Positions 52,079-60,192 of a DNA stretch of 60,192 nucleotides are shown one piece after another. The notes beneath the pieces were generated by a model. That model did no database searches. It had not been told where the DNA came from and worked only from the letters and a program-made list of their open reading frames with translations. Location of the stretch: the NCBI GenBank assembly GCA_017408045.1, contig JAFQVL010000053.1, positions 1-60,192 of the forward strand. The letters run 5' to 3'. Each line of letters starts with the position of its first letter. Within the stretch, counting starts at the first letter, position 1. Source of the stretch: Clostridia bacterium (lineage in GTDB: Bacteria > Bacillota > Clostridia > Christensenellales > Borkfalkiaceae). The translations under genes and the position numbers were made by a program.

Positions 52079-53365
52079 TCACATTTTTTTGGAGAGCAAA
52101 CTTGCGCGGTTGTCTTTGTTGTGAACGTGAAGATGCAAGCCGAAAATCAAAATCGCTAAAAGCGGAAAGATTCCGCCGCACAGCAAGCCTACTTTCAAGC
52201 CCAACTGTTCTAAGGAAAGCGCCAGCGTTTCCGCCAAAGGAGCGAACGTCGCGCTGCCCGCAACACCGTCTGCAATCGCGCCCACCAGCTGCGGCCCAAG
52301 CGCTGCGCCAAGGTCGCCTCCCGCCGCCATCATCGCATAGATAAACACGCCGCTTTCGGGGAATTTTTCCGAGGCGATTACAAGGCTGCCCGGCCACATC
52401 ATCGAGGTACACAGCCCGGTCAACGCGCAGGCAATCAACCCCACGACGGGTACAGGCACGAGCGCCGCTGTCAAATAACAGCCCGCCGCGCCGATGGCGC
52501 AGAAAAACAAAACCTTGCGAATGTTCCTGCCGAATTTGGCGTACAGCGTTCTGCCCAAGCCCAACGTCAACCCGAACATAGCTACCCCAAATACGTCCCC
52601 CCAGACCTTATCAATGCCCAGCGCGCCCTCAATATACCCCGACGCCCATTGCGCCATTGTGCACTCTGCCGCGCCGCCCAAAAAGATCGCTAAAACGCAC
52701 GTCCACAGCTTGCCATTTTTCAACAGCTTTAACGCGCCTGAGGTCTTTTTCGGGGTTTCCATTTCCGGGATTTTCGCCGAAAAGAACAGCACGGTGCATA
52801 CGGCAGGCAACAGTAAAAAAATCAACGGCAGCACGTACCAAAACTCACGGAAAAAGAGCAGGAACAGCGTAGCGAATAACACCACTCCTACAACCCCCCA
52901 AGCATACACCGAGTGTAGTTTGCTCATATCCCGATCGGGATTATCGGAGGGCAGCGCCGCAAAGATCGGGCTGATGAGCACCTCCGCCAACCCGCTGGAC
53001 GCAGAAAAGATGACCGTACCGATCAATAGCCCGACGTATACCGTGCTCCCTTGAAAAAGAAAGGGGGATACGGCATACAGCAAAAATCCGACCAGCGATA
53101 AAATCGGCATCAGCTGCACCGTTTTTTGAATGTTGAACTTGTGTGAGAAAAAGGAAAAGATTAAATCAATCATCAGCTGCGTGGCAAAGTTGACCGCCAC
53201 CAACGTGCCCAGCAGCGTAAAAGAAATCCCGTACAAATCCCGAAAGGTCAAAAACAGCAGCGGGGACAAATTCCCCACGATCGACATCGTGATATTTGCG
53301 GTATAGCAGGCATATCTTACCCGTGCAGCATTGCGCCGCGTTTGCGTTTCCACTTGTTCCATCAT
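52079..53365 (-). CDS. Major facilitator superfamily transporter
   Basis: 428 residues with twelve predicted membrane segments in two halves. The cytoplasmic loop after segment 2 (FSHKFNIQKTVQ) and the mid-protein charged loop (PEMETPKKTSG) are in the usual places. PLLFLTFRDLYGIS near the N-terminus and MMWPGSLVIASEKFP in the second half resemble sugar-porter-like MFS proteins. The substrate is unknown. AAAAGGTG precedes ATG 53365. Monocistronic. Confidence 0.85.
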   Translation of the reverse strand: MMEQVETQTRRNAARVRYACYTANITMSIVGNLSPLLFLTFRDLYGISFTLLGTLVAVNFATQLMIDLIFSFFSHKFNIQKTVQLMPILSLVGFLLYAVSPFLFQGSTVYVGLLIGTVIFSASSGLAEVLISPIFAALPSDNPDRDMSKLHSVYAWGVVGVVLFATLFLLFFREFWYVLPLIFLLLPAVCTVLFFSAKIPEMETPKKTSGALKLLKNGKLWTCVLAIFLGGAAECTMAQWASGYIEGALGIDKVWGDVFGVAMFGLTLGLGRTLYAKFGRNIRKVLFFCAIGAAGCYLTAALVPVPVVGLIACALTGLCTSMMWPGSLVIASEKFPESGVFIYAMMAAGGDLGAALGPQLVGAIADGVAGSATFAPLAETLALSLEQLGLKVGLLCGGIFPLLAILIFGLHLHVHNKDNRASLLSKKM

Positions 53366-53392
53366 ACACACCTTTTTTCAAAAGTTATGTGT

Positions 53393-53421
53393 ATTCTACC
53401 ACCTTTTAGATTAAAAGGCAA
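53393..53421 (-). promoter_or_regulatory. Promoter of the MFS gene
   Basis: TTGCCT (53421-53416), a 17-nt spacer and TAGAAT (53398-53393), ~28 nt before the ATG. Confidence 0.55.
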
Positions 53422-53544
53422 CCGTTTTGAACGGACAATTTATATAAAAATATATAGGCAAAGTATCCATTCGCATTTGCCCGTCCTCGTTTCACTAAAA
53501 ACAGCATTGTGCTCTCTTATTGCCCACGCAACCGCCGCCCCACC

Positions 53545-53580
53545 CTAAAAAAGCAAAGGGGAACGCTGCGGCGTTCCCCT
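53545..53580 (-). terminator. Terminator of uvrBA
   Basis: AGGGGAACGC/GCGTTCCCCT stem (53557-53580) with a T-rich tail on the minus strand. Confidence 0.85.
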
Positions 53581-53609
53581 CTTATTCAACGCATACCTGG
53601 TATGCTTTT

Positions 53610-56432
53610 TTACATTTTAAGCGCTCTTTTCAAAAAATACCCCGTATAGCTACCGTCGTGCTTTGCCACCTCTTCAGGACTACCCTTGCAGACCAACGTA
53701 CCGCCGCCGTCCCCGCCCTCAGGACCGAGGTCGATGATATAATCCGCCGTCTTAATAACGTCCAGGTTGTGTTCGATGACGAGCACGGTATTCCCACCGT
53801 CGCGAAGACGAGAAAGGATTTTAATCAGCTTGTCCACGTCGTAGCTATGGAGACCGGTCGTCGGCTCGTCCAAGATATACAACGTCTTCCCGGTCGAGCG
53901 TTTGGCAAGCTCGGTGGCAAGCTTCACACGCTGCGCCTCACCTCCTGAAAGAGTGGTAGAGCTTTGCCCCAGCTTGATATACCCCAAGCCGACCTCTTGC
54001 AGGGTCTTGATTTTGTTGTAGATGGCAGGGTGGTTTTGGAAATATTCGACCCCTTCGTCCACCGTCATTTCGAGGACGTCGGAGATGTTTTTACCCTTGT
54101 AGCGCACCTCTAACGTTTCACGGTTATACCGCGCGCCGCCGCACACTTCGCAGGGTACGAAAATGTCGGGTAGGAAGTGCATTTCAATCTTGATAATGCC
54201 GTCGCCAAAGCAATGTTCGCACCTGCCGCCTGAGACGTTGAAAGAGAAACGACCACTCTTGTATCCGCGTTCCTGCGCATCAGGAGTCATCGCAAACAAG
54301 TCGCGTATGCCGTTGAACGCCCCCGTATAGGTTGCGGGATTGCTTCGGGGGGTTCTACCGATCGGGGATTGATCAATGGCGATCACCTTATCAAAATGGT
54401 CGATCCCGTCTATGCTGTCAAATTTCCCCTCAATCTGCCTTGCGCCGTTCAAGCGGTTGGCGAGCGTCGGGTACAAAATCTCGTTGACTAAACTCGATTT
54501 GCCGCTACCTGAAACCCCCGTAATGGCGGTCATCAAGCCGACGGGCACGGAAACGTCTATCCCTTTTAAGTTATTTTGACGGCAGCCCTTGACGGTCAAA
54601 TATCTTCCGTCGGGGGTTTTTCTCACCGTAGGCACGGGGATACTTCTGCGCCCCGCCAAATAATCGCCCGTAATCGAACCTTCGGTGTTCATCACGTCCA
54701 TGGGTGTGCCCTTTGCCACCACTTCGCCGCCGTGCACCCCTGCCTTTGGACCTATATCCAGCACGTAGTCCGCCGCACGAATGGTGTCCTCGTCGTGCTC
54801 GACGACAATCAGCGTGTTGCCGAGGTCGCGCAAGCCCTTTAAGGACTGCAACAACTTTTCGTTATCCCGTTGGTGTAAGCCGATAGACGGCTCGTCCAAA
54901 ATATATAACACCCCCGTCAGCGCGCTGCCGATTTGGGTCGCCAAGCGAATACGCTGGCTCTCGCCGCCCGACAGAGTGTTCGCCGTTCTACTCAAAGTCA
55001 AATACTCCAAGCCGACGTTGGAAAGGAAGCCCAAACGGCTGTTAATTTCCTTTAAAATCGCGTCTGCAATCAAATGTTGCGTGGGGGTCAATTTCCCCTT
55101 TAATTCGTCCACAAAGCGACACAAATCGCTGACGGACATTTCGCAAACGTCCCAAATATTCTTACCGGCAATCCGCACGGACAGCGCCTCTTTTTTCAAC
55201 CGCTTGCCGTCGCAGGCATCGCAATGGGAAACACGCATCAGCTTTTCGATGTCGTACTTTACGCCCACCGAACTCGTCTGTGCGTATCTGCGCTCCAAGT
55301 TGTTGACGTAGCCCTCCCAGCTCTTTTTAAAGCTCCCTTGGAAGGTACGCGAGGTATACTGCATATCAATCCGTTCGCCGCCGTTGCCGTACATCAAAAG
55401 ATGATAGATTTCAGGGGACAAATCCTTGACGGGTACGTCCAACGAAAAGCCGTAGGCTTTTGCAATCGCGGAAACCTCCATCAGCGCCATCGACTGCGAG
55501 CCCAAATTCCAACCTGTAATCTTCATCGCGCCCTCTCGCAGCGTCTTCGTCTTATCGGGGCAGATGAGATCGGGGTCTACCACCTGCTTTACCCCCAACC
55601 CCAGGCAGACGGGGCACGCACCGTAGGGGGTGTTGAAGGAGAACATTCTCGGTTCAATTTCCTCAATGGAAATGCCGCAATCGGGGCAGGCGTAGTTGGA
55701 AGAATACAGCGTTTCCGTATCCCCCTCGTCAATCACAACCAAGCCGTCGGCAAGTTTCAACGCCGTCTCCAAACTGTCCGTCAAGCGTTTGCGAATGGTC
55801 GGTTTCACCACCAGCCTATCCACCACGACGGAAATGTTGTGCTTGATATTCTTTTCTAACTTGATTTCTTCCTGCAAATCGTACACGCTGCCGTCGATTT
55901 TCACCCTGCCGTAGCCGCTTTTGCGGTAGCCGTTCAATTCCTTGACGTACTCCCCCTTTCTGCCGCGAACGACAGGCGCAAGCACCATAATCTTGCTCCC
56001 CTCAGGCATCGCAAGCACTTGGTCGGTGATTTCGTCCACCGTCTGACGGCGGATTTCCCTGCCACACTTTGGACAATGAGGCACGCCGATACGGGCGAAC
56101 AGTAGACGCAGATAATCGTAGATTTCCGTTACCGTACCCACGGTGGAACGGGGGTTGTGCGAGGTCGTTTTTTGGTCGATCGAAATGGCAGGGGAAAGCC
56201 CTTCAATGCTCTCCACGTTCGGCTTTTCCATCTGCCCCAAGAATTGACGGGCGTAGGAAGAAAGGCTCTCAACGTACCGTCTTTGCCCCTCGGCGTAAAT
56301 CGTTTCAAAGGCAAGCGTACTCTTGCCGCTGCCCGAAAGCCCCGTCAAGACGGTCAAAGTATTTCTAGGGATACTGACGTCGATGTTTTTTAAGTTGTTT
56401 TCCTTTGCACCTTTAATGATGATATGGTCCAT
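53610..56432 (-). CDS. uvrA: Excinuclease ABC subunit A
   Basis: 940 residues, the normal length. Two ABC ATPase modules carry Walker [10 protein letters not shown] (~30) and GVSGSGKSS (~635), with signatures [12 protein letters not shown] and [12 protein letters not shown]. Zinc-finger cysteines are in CPDCG...CPVCLG and CEHCFGDG...CEVCGG. It recognises DNA damage with UvrB. The start lies 1 nt after the uvrB stop, with AAAGAGG upstream, so the pair forms an operon. Confidence 0.98.
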   Translation of the reverse strand: MDHIIIKGAKENNLKNIDVSIPRNTLTVLTGLSGSGKSTLAFETIYAEGQRRYVESLSSYARQFLGQMEKPNVESIEGLSPAISIDQKTTSHNPRSTVGTVTEIYDYLRLLFARIGVPHCPKCGREIRRQTVDEITDQVLAMPEGSKIMVLAPVVRGRKGEYVKELNGYRKSGYGRVKIDGSVYDLQEEIKLEKNIKHNISVVVDRLVVKPTIRKRLTDSLETALKLADGLVVIDEGDTETLYSSNYACPDCGISIEEIEPRMFSFNTPYGACPVCLGLGVKQVVDPDLICPDKTKTLREGAMKITGWNLGSQSMALMEVSAIAKAYGFSLDVPVKDLSPEIYHLLMYGNGGERIDMQYTSRTFQGSFKKSWEGYVNNLERRYAQTSSVGVKYDIEKLMRVSHCDACDGKRLKKEALSVRIAGKNIWDVCEMSVSDLCRFVDELKGKLTPTQHLIADAILKEINSRLGFLSNVGLEYLTLSRTANTLSGGESQRIRLATQIGSALTGVLYILDEPSIGLHQRDNEKLLQSLKGLRDLGNTLIVVEHDEDTIRAADYVLDIGPKAGVHGGEVVAKGTPMDVMNTEGSITGDYLAGRRSIPVPTVRKTPDGRYLTVKGCRQNNLKGIDVSVPVGLMTAITGVSGSGKSSLVNEILYPTLANRLNGARQIEGKFDSIDGIDHFDKVIAIDQSPIGRTPRSNPATYTGAFNGIRDLFAMTPDAQERGYKSGRFSFNVSGGRCEHCFGDGIIKIEMHFLPDIFVPCEVCGGARYNRETLEVRYKGKNISDVLEMTVDEGVEYFQNHPAIYNKIKTLQEVGLGYIKLGQSSTTLSGGEAQRVKLATELAKRSTGKTLYILDEPTTGLHSYDVDKLIKILSRLRDGGNTVLVIEHNLDVIKTADYIIDLGPEGGDGGGTLVCKGSPEEVAKHDGSYTGYFLKRALKM

Positions 56433-56433
56433 A

Positions 56434-58401
56434 TTATCCTCTTTGCGCCTTTCTAAGACGTGTTTTCAGCTCGGCAATCGTTTCGCGAATTTCTATCGCC
56501 TTTTCAAAGTCCAACTGACTGCTGGCAAGCTTCATCAGCGCTTTCAGCTTTTCTATCTCGTCGGGAATATCTCGAAGCTCCACTTCGTCCCCCACCTTCT
56601 TTTTCTTGGTGATGTTGAGAGTGGATTGAATGGGCTTAACAATCGTTTTGGGCGTGATGCCGTGCGCCTTGTTGTACTCGTCTTGCACACGTCTGCGGCG
56701 CTCGGTTTCCCCGATTGCCCGTTTCATACTGTCGGTGATGACGTCGGCGTACATAATTACCCTGCCCTCGCTATTTCGCGCGGCTCTGCCGATGGTCTGA
56801 ATGAGCGCCGTATCGCTGCGCAAAAAGCCCTCTTTATCCGCATCAAGAATACAAACAAGTTTCACCTCGGGCATATCCAAACCCTCACGCAAGAGGTTGA
56901 TGCCGCAAAGCACGTCGAACGCGCCGCTACGAAGTCCGTTGACAATCTCCACACGCTCTAAGGTGTCGATGTCGCTGTGCATATATTTTACCTTGACGGA
57001 ATGTTCTTTCAGGTAGTCCGTCAACTCCTCTGCCATGCGCTTTGTCAGCGTGGTAATCAAGACCCTGCCCCCACCGTTTACCGTCTTATGGATTTCGGAT
57101 AAGAGGTCGTCTATCTGTCCTTTAGTCGGTCGAACGTCGATAATCGGGTCTAATAAGCCGGTCGGACGAATCAGCTGTTCCACCGCCTGCCCTGCCTGCG
57201 ATAATTCGTAGGGCGCAGGGGTAGCGGATACGCAAATCATTTGCGGTATGCGCTCGTCGAATTCTTCAAAGGTCAGAGGGCGGTTGTCGTACGCCGCCTG
57301 CATACGAAAGCCGTAGTCCACGAGGTTGGTCTTTCGGGACAAGTCGCCGTGGTACATCGCGCGAATTTGCGGAATGGTCATATGGCTCTCGTCGATGAAG
57401 ACGAGAAAGTTCCCCTTCGGGAAATAATCAAGCAGGGTAAAGGACGGCTCGCCCGGTTTTCTGCCGTCGAAATAGCGGCTGTAATTTTCAATCCCCGTGC
57501 AGTAGCCGATTTCACGCAGCATCTCGATATCGTGTTCGGTGCGCTGGCGCAAGCGTTGCGCCTCTAACAGCTTGCCCTCGTCCTCAAAGGCGCGCACTTC
57601 CCCCTGCAAATCCTGCTCTATCATCGACAGCGCCGTTTGTAGTTTCTCCGTACCCACCGCATATTGGCTGGCAGGGAAGATACAAACGTGCGACAGCTCG
57701 TTGATTTTCTTGCCCGTCAAAGCCTCTACCTCGTACAGTTTGTCAATCTCGTCGCCAAAAAATTCCACGCGGATTGCCACCTCGGAATTGGAAGCAGGAA
57801 AAATTTCCACCGCATCGCCGCGGACGCGGAAGGTCGAACGCTTGAAATCCATATCGTTGCGGGCATACTGCAACTCGATGAGTTTTCTAAGCAGCGCGCC
57901 GCGCTCCCACTCGTCGCCAGGCCGCAAGGACAAGGACAGACGGAAGTATTCTTCGGGCGCGCCCAAACCGTAGATACAGGACACGGACGCCACCACGATG
58001 ACGTCGTCGCGCTCCATCAGAGAGCAAGTTGCGCTGTTGCGCAGCTTGTCAATCTCGTCGTTGAGGCTCATGTCCTTTTCGATATAGGTGTCGGTGGACG
58101 GGATATAGCTTTCAGGCTGGTAGTAATCGTAATAGGAAACGAAGTATTCCACACGGTTTTCGGGGAAGAATTCACGAAACTCGTTGCAAAGCTGAGCAGC
58201 CAACGTTTTATTGTGTGCGATGACCAGAGTAGGTCTGCCGACGTTTTGAATGACGTTCGCCATGGTGAACGTTTTACCGCTGCCTGTAACGCCGACCAAA
58301 ACCTGCGTACGCAGCCCGTCCAAAACCCCTTCCGTCAGCTTTTCAATCGCCTGCGGTTGGTCGCCCGTAGGCTGAAAGGATGCTTTCAACGTAAATGCCA
58401 T
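56434..58401 (-). CDS. uvrB: Excinuclease ABC subunit B
   Basis: 655 residues. Walker A is GVTGSGKTF (~38), the beta-hairpin is [12 protein letters not shown] (~92-103), and the helicase motif is FIDESHM. The C-terminal UVR motif ([17 protein letters not shown]) contacts UvrC. It verifies lesions and loads UvrC. GGAGG precedes the ATG. Confidence 0.98.
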   Translation of the reverse strand: MAFTLKASFQPTGDQPQAIEKLTEGVLDGLRTQVLVGVTGSGKTFTMANVIQNVGRPTLVIAHNKTLAAQLCNEFREFFPENRVEYFVSYYDYYQPESYIPSTDTYIEKDMSLNDEIDKLRNSATCSLMERDDVIVVASVSCIYGLGAPEEYFRLSLSLRPGDEWERGALLRKLIELQYARNDMDFKRSTFRVRGDAVEIFPASNSEVAIRVEFFGDEIDKLYEVEALTGKKINELSHVCIFPASQYAVGTEKLQTALSMIEQDLQGEVRAFEDEGKLLEAQRLRQRTEHDIEMLREIGYCTGIENYSRYFDGRKPGEPSFTLLDYFPKGNFLVFIDESHMTIPQIRAMYHGDLSRKTNLVDYGFRMQAAYDNRPLTFEEFDERIPQMICVSATPAPYELSQAGQAVEQLIRPTGLLDPIIDVRPTKGQIDDLLSEIHKTVNGGGRVLITTLTKRMAEELTDYLKEHSVKVKYMHSDIDTLERVEIVNGLRSGAFDVLCGINLLREGLDMPEVKLVCILDADKEGFLRSDTALIQTIGRAARNSEGRVIMYADVITDSMKRAIGETERRRRVQDEYNKAHGITPKTIVKPIQSTLNITKKKKVGDEVELRDIPDEIEKLKALMKLASSQLDFEKAIEIRETIAELKTRLRKAQRG

Positions 58402-58452
58402 CGTTTTTTCCTCCTCTTTTTAATTTGCGAACATTCGTTTGAATTATACAAT

Positions 58453-58481
58453 AGTATACCATTTTACATTATAAATGTAAA
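58453..58481 (-). promoter_or_regulatory. Promoter of uvrBA
   Basis: TTTACA (58481-58476), a 17-nt spacer and TATACT (58458-58453). I see no convincing LexA box. Confidence 0.6.
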
Positions 58482-58532
58482 GGGTTTGCGGAAAGAAAAT
58501 CCCAAAAACTTTTCTTGTACTCGACTGCATAG

Positions 58533-58566
58533 AAAAAAAGCGGTTGAAACATCAACCGCTTTTTTA
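58533..58566. terminator. Bidirectional terminator after the RsgI-like lipoprotein
   Basis: AGCGGTTGA/TCAACCGCT stem with AACA loop, A run on one side and T run on the other. Confidence 0.85.
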
Positions 58567-58597
58567 TCAACTGCAACAATCGTTATCGCACGCGCCC

Positions 58598-60082
58598 TTA
58601 TGCGGCGTTTGCACTCTCTCTCGCCGCCTTTGCCTCGGCAAGGAACTGCTTTGCAGCCTCTTCTGCCTGTTCGAGTTTTTCAGACATTACAAGCTCAAAG
58701 CCTGCAAACATACTCTCTGCGTTTTGTATGCTTGTTTCCACCGCTTGGCGGTCAGCATCGTCCAACTCGGCTTGGATTGCCGCCAACACCTGCGCCTTAT
58801 CCTTTTCCAGCTCCTTCAAAGCTGCGTACGCGCCTGCAAGCGGCTCTTCGCCCTCTGTCGCAGCCTGCATTCTTTCCAACGTCCCCTTAAATTGGTTCAT
58901 CGCATTGCTTGCCACCAGCTTTAACGCCTCGGGGATCTGCTCTTCCATATCCTCAATCAGCCCCGCGAACGCGTCCTTGTATTCTCTATCCACCATGGCA
59001 TCCACGTCCGCCGCAAGATTTTTAGCAATCAACAGCACTTCGTCAAACGCCTGCTGCGCCTCTGCGCGCTGCTCTGCGGTCATATTCTTGAAATAGGTGT
59101 TCAGGTATTCCTCTAACGAGGTCAACGTAGCGTTGCCGCTCTCGTCTTGAATATCCTGTTTAAACTGCGCCGTCTGCGCCTCGTCGAAGCCCAGCTTTTG
59201 CGCAATCGTATTTTGCACCGTTTCCGGAATTGTAATCGCCTCGGCAATCTTCGCCGCCTGCTCTGCCGCCCAAATACCACTCTCCAACAAAATCGAGGTC
59301 GCCGTATAGGTCGAATACACCAAGCCGTTGCCGGAAGTGTATTTCAATACGTTCAAATAGGGGGCGGTCCATAGACTATCCAACAGCTCTTCCTTCGCCT
59401 TGTAATAGACGCTAAAAGCGTCCCGTTTCACCGCGAGATACGCCTCGGTGGCATAGGGAACGTAGTCCTCTACCCCCTCGTACACAATCGCAAGCAAATC
59501 TTCCGTCGAAAGCTCTGCCGCCGCCTCTACGGTCAGGGATTTGTCCGCTGCTTGTGCCTGCAAAATCAGCTCGTATTCCGCCACGGAGAGGTCTAAATCA
59601 AACTGTGCGTTTACCGACTGTACCGCACGATTCATAGCAAACAAGCCCTCGGTGGTAATCTCCACCTCAAAGTCCTTGCCTTTTGCCGAAAGCGTGCTCT
59701 CGAAAGCACCTTTCACCGCCGCCTCTACGGACGCTTGGTCGATTTTCCCCTGCGCCGTAATAGATACGCCACGGTTGCCCTCGTTTAAGTACCCCAACTC
59801 TACCGCAAGGTCGGCAATCTTCTGCGCCGCCTGCTCGGCAGTCAGCCCCACAAAGTTTTCGTTATACAAAAGCACCTGCGCATCCTCGTTTTCCGCAATG
59901 ACGGAAAGCACCTTGTTTTCGCCGTCCAACACCAACGACACCGAGGGGTTAACGTCGATGGAAACCAACGATTCCGCCTTCGCTTCTTCCGTAGGCTTGC
60001 AAGCAATCAAGCCCGTGCACAGCCCTGTCGTCAACACGCCGCCCAGCGCTAGAGATATTATCCTTTTAACCTGTTGTTTCAT
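58598..60082 (-). CDS. Lipoprotein with RsgI-like extracellular domain and long helical C-terminus
   Basis: 494 residues. A signal peptide ends in a lipobox (TGLIAC, Cys ~28). Residues ~40-110 match the extracellular middle domain of RsgI anti-sigma factors (VSIDVNPSVSLVLDGENKV, NEDAQVLL). The DVNPS motif contains the Asn-Pro bond at which RsgI proteins self-cleave. The rest (~110-494) is Ala/Glu-rich and helical, probably partly coiled coil, and unrecognised. No anti-sigma domain, central membrane segment or sigma gene is linked here, so this is a free-standing sensor-like module. AAGGAG precedes the ATG. Confidence 0.7.
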   Translation of the reverse strand: MKQQVKRIISLALGGVLTTGLCTGLIACKPTEEAKAESLVSIDVNPSVSLVLDGENKVLSVIAENEDAQVLLYNENFVGLTAEQAAQKIADLAVELGYLNEGNRGVSITAQGKIDQASVEAAVKGAFESTLSAKGKDFEVEITTEGLFAMNRAVQSVNAQFDLDLSVAEYELILQAQAADKSLTVEAAAELSTEDLLAIVYEGVEDYVPYATEAYLAVKRDAFSVYYKAKEELLDSLWTAPYLNVLKYTSGNGLVYSTYTATSILLESGIWAAEQAAKIAEAITIPETVQNTIAQKLGFDEAQTAQFKQDIQDESGNATLTSLEEYLNTYFKNMTAEQRAEAQQAFDEVLLIAKNLAADVDAMVDREYKDAFAGLIEDMEEQIPEALKLVASNAMNQFKGTLERMQAATEGEEPLAGAYAALKELEKDKAQVLAAIQAELDDADRQAVETSIQNAESMFAGFELVMSEKLEQAEEAAKQFLAEAKAARESANAA

Positions 60083-60192
60083 ACGTTTTTCTCCTTATTT
60101 TCAGCGGACGTCTTCGCCCGTCTTTCAACCATTAAACGAAGGATTTTGCCTTTTTGTTGGAGATTTTTGCAATTTTTTTTAATTTTTTTTGA

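Noticed and set aside
57664..58890. 408-codon open frame antisense to uvrB
   Set aside because: Shadow frame; it crosses the uvrB promoter and a terminator, with no domain.

Overview
The window is 60 kb of bacterial chromosome. AGGAGG-type ribosome binding sites, near-consensus TTGACA/TATAAT promoters, DUF1292, MnmA, ComF, YwaF/TMEM164 and RsgI-type proteins, and a Re-type citrate synthase point to an anaerobic member of the Bacillota, class Clostridia, probably an uncultured gut lineage. Nothing read here fixes the family. No plasmid or phage structural gene, CRISPR array or rRNA is present.

Left part (1-12.3 kb). This stretch is visibly AT-richer than the rest, most strongly at 9.3-12.3 kb. 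It holds a multidomain surface protein (62-3100) coupled to another secreted protein cut by the window edge. A divergent AraC regulator follows, then a four-gene glycan-processing operon (SGNH esterase, GH123/DUF4091-like hydrolase, acetyl-esterase-like alpha/beta hydrolase, Gfo/Idh/MocA oxidoreductase). After that come a structured leader RNA in front of an orphan sigma-like factor, a small unknown protein, and an AAA/DUF4143 ATPase. The stretch ends at 12263-12317 in a 3' fragment of tRNA-Leu(UAA) that begins exactly at the anticodon loop. This is the signature of an integration (att) site, so some or all of the left part is probably an integrated element.

Middle part (12.3-25 kb). These are mostly chromosomal housekeeping and small accessory genes: a metallophosphoesterase, a TIR-like 'SWQSD' protein behind tRNA-Ser, a broken second tRNA-Ser, a YjjG nucleotidase operon, an NlpC/P60 lipoprotein, ComF, PopT (DUF368) with VanZ, and tRNA-Arg with a 200-bp tail duplication. 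MnmA, a YwaF-like protein and a compact divergent two-repressor switch with three matching operators follow, then a SecB-like chaperone. Four genes in the window (3300, 16345, 19670, 24136) have a TATAAT box 6-9 nt before the ATG and no ribosome binding site, so they look leaderless.

Right part (25-60 kb, all minus strand). Two very long amino-acid operons sit head to tail. The first (37.6 to 25.0 kb) encodes Re-citrate synthase, aconitase and isocitrate dehydrogenase, giving 2-oxoglutarate, then cysKE, asnA, proBAC and serCA. The second (51.8 to 37.7 kb) encodes ilvE, leuA, ilvBN, ilvC, ilvD, leuCD, leuB, a DUF815 ATPase, ilvA and ridA. It carries a 183-bp MITE with an 8-bp target duplication after ilvN, and two copies of a palindrome-ended ~120-bp repeat after ilvD and ilvC, each abutting a stop codon. 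Beyond lie an MFS transporter, uvrBA, and a lipoprotein with an RsgI-like extracellular domain.
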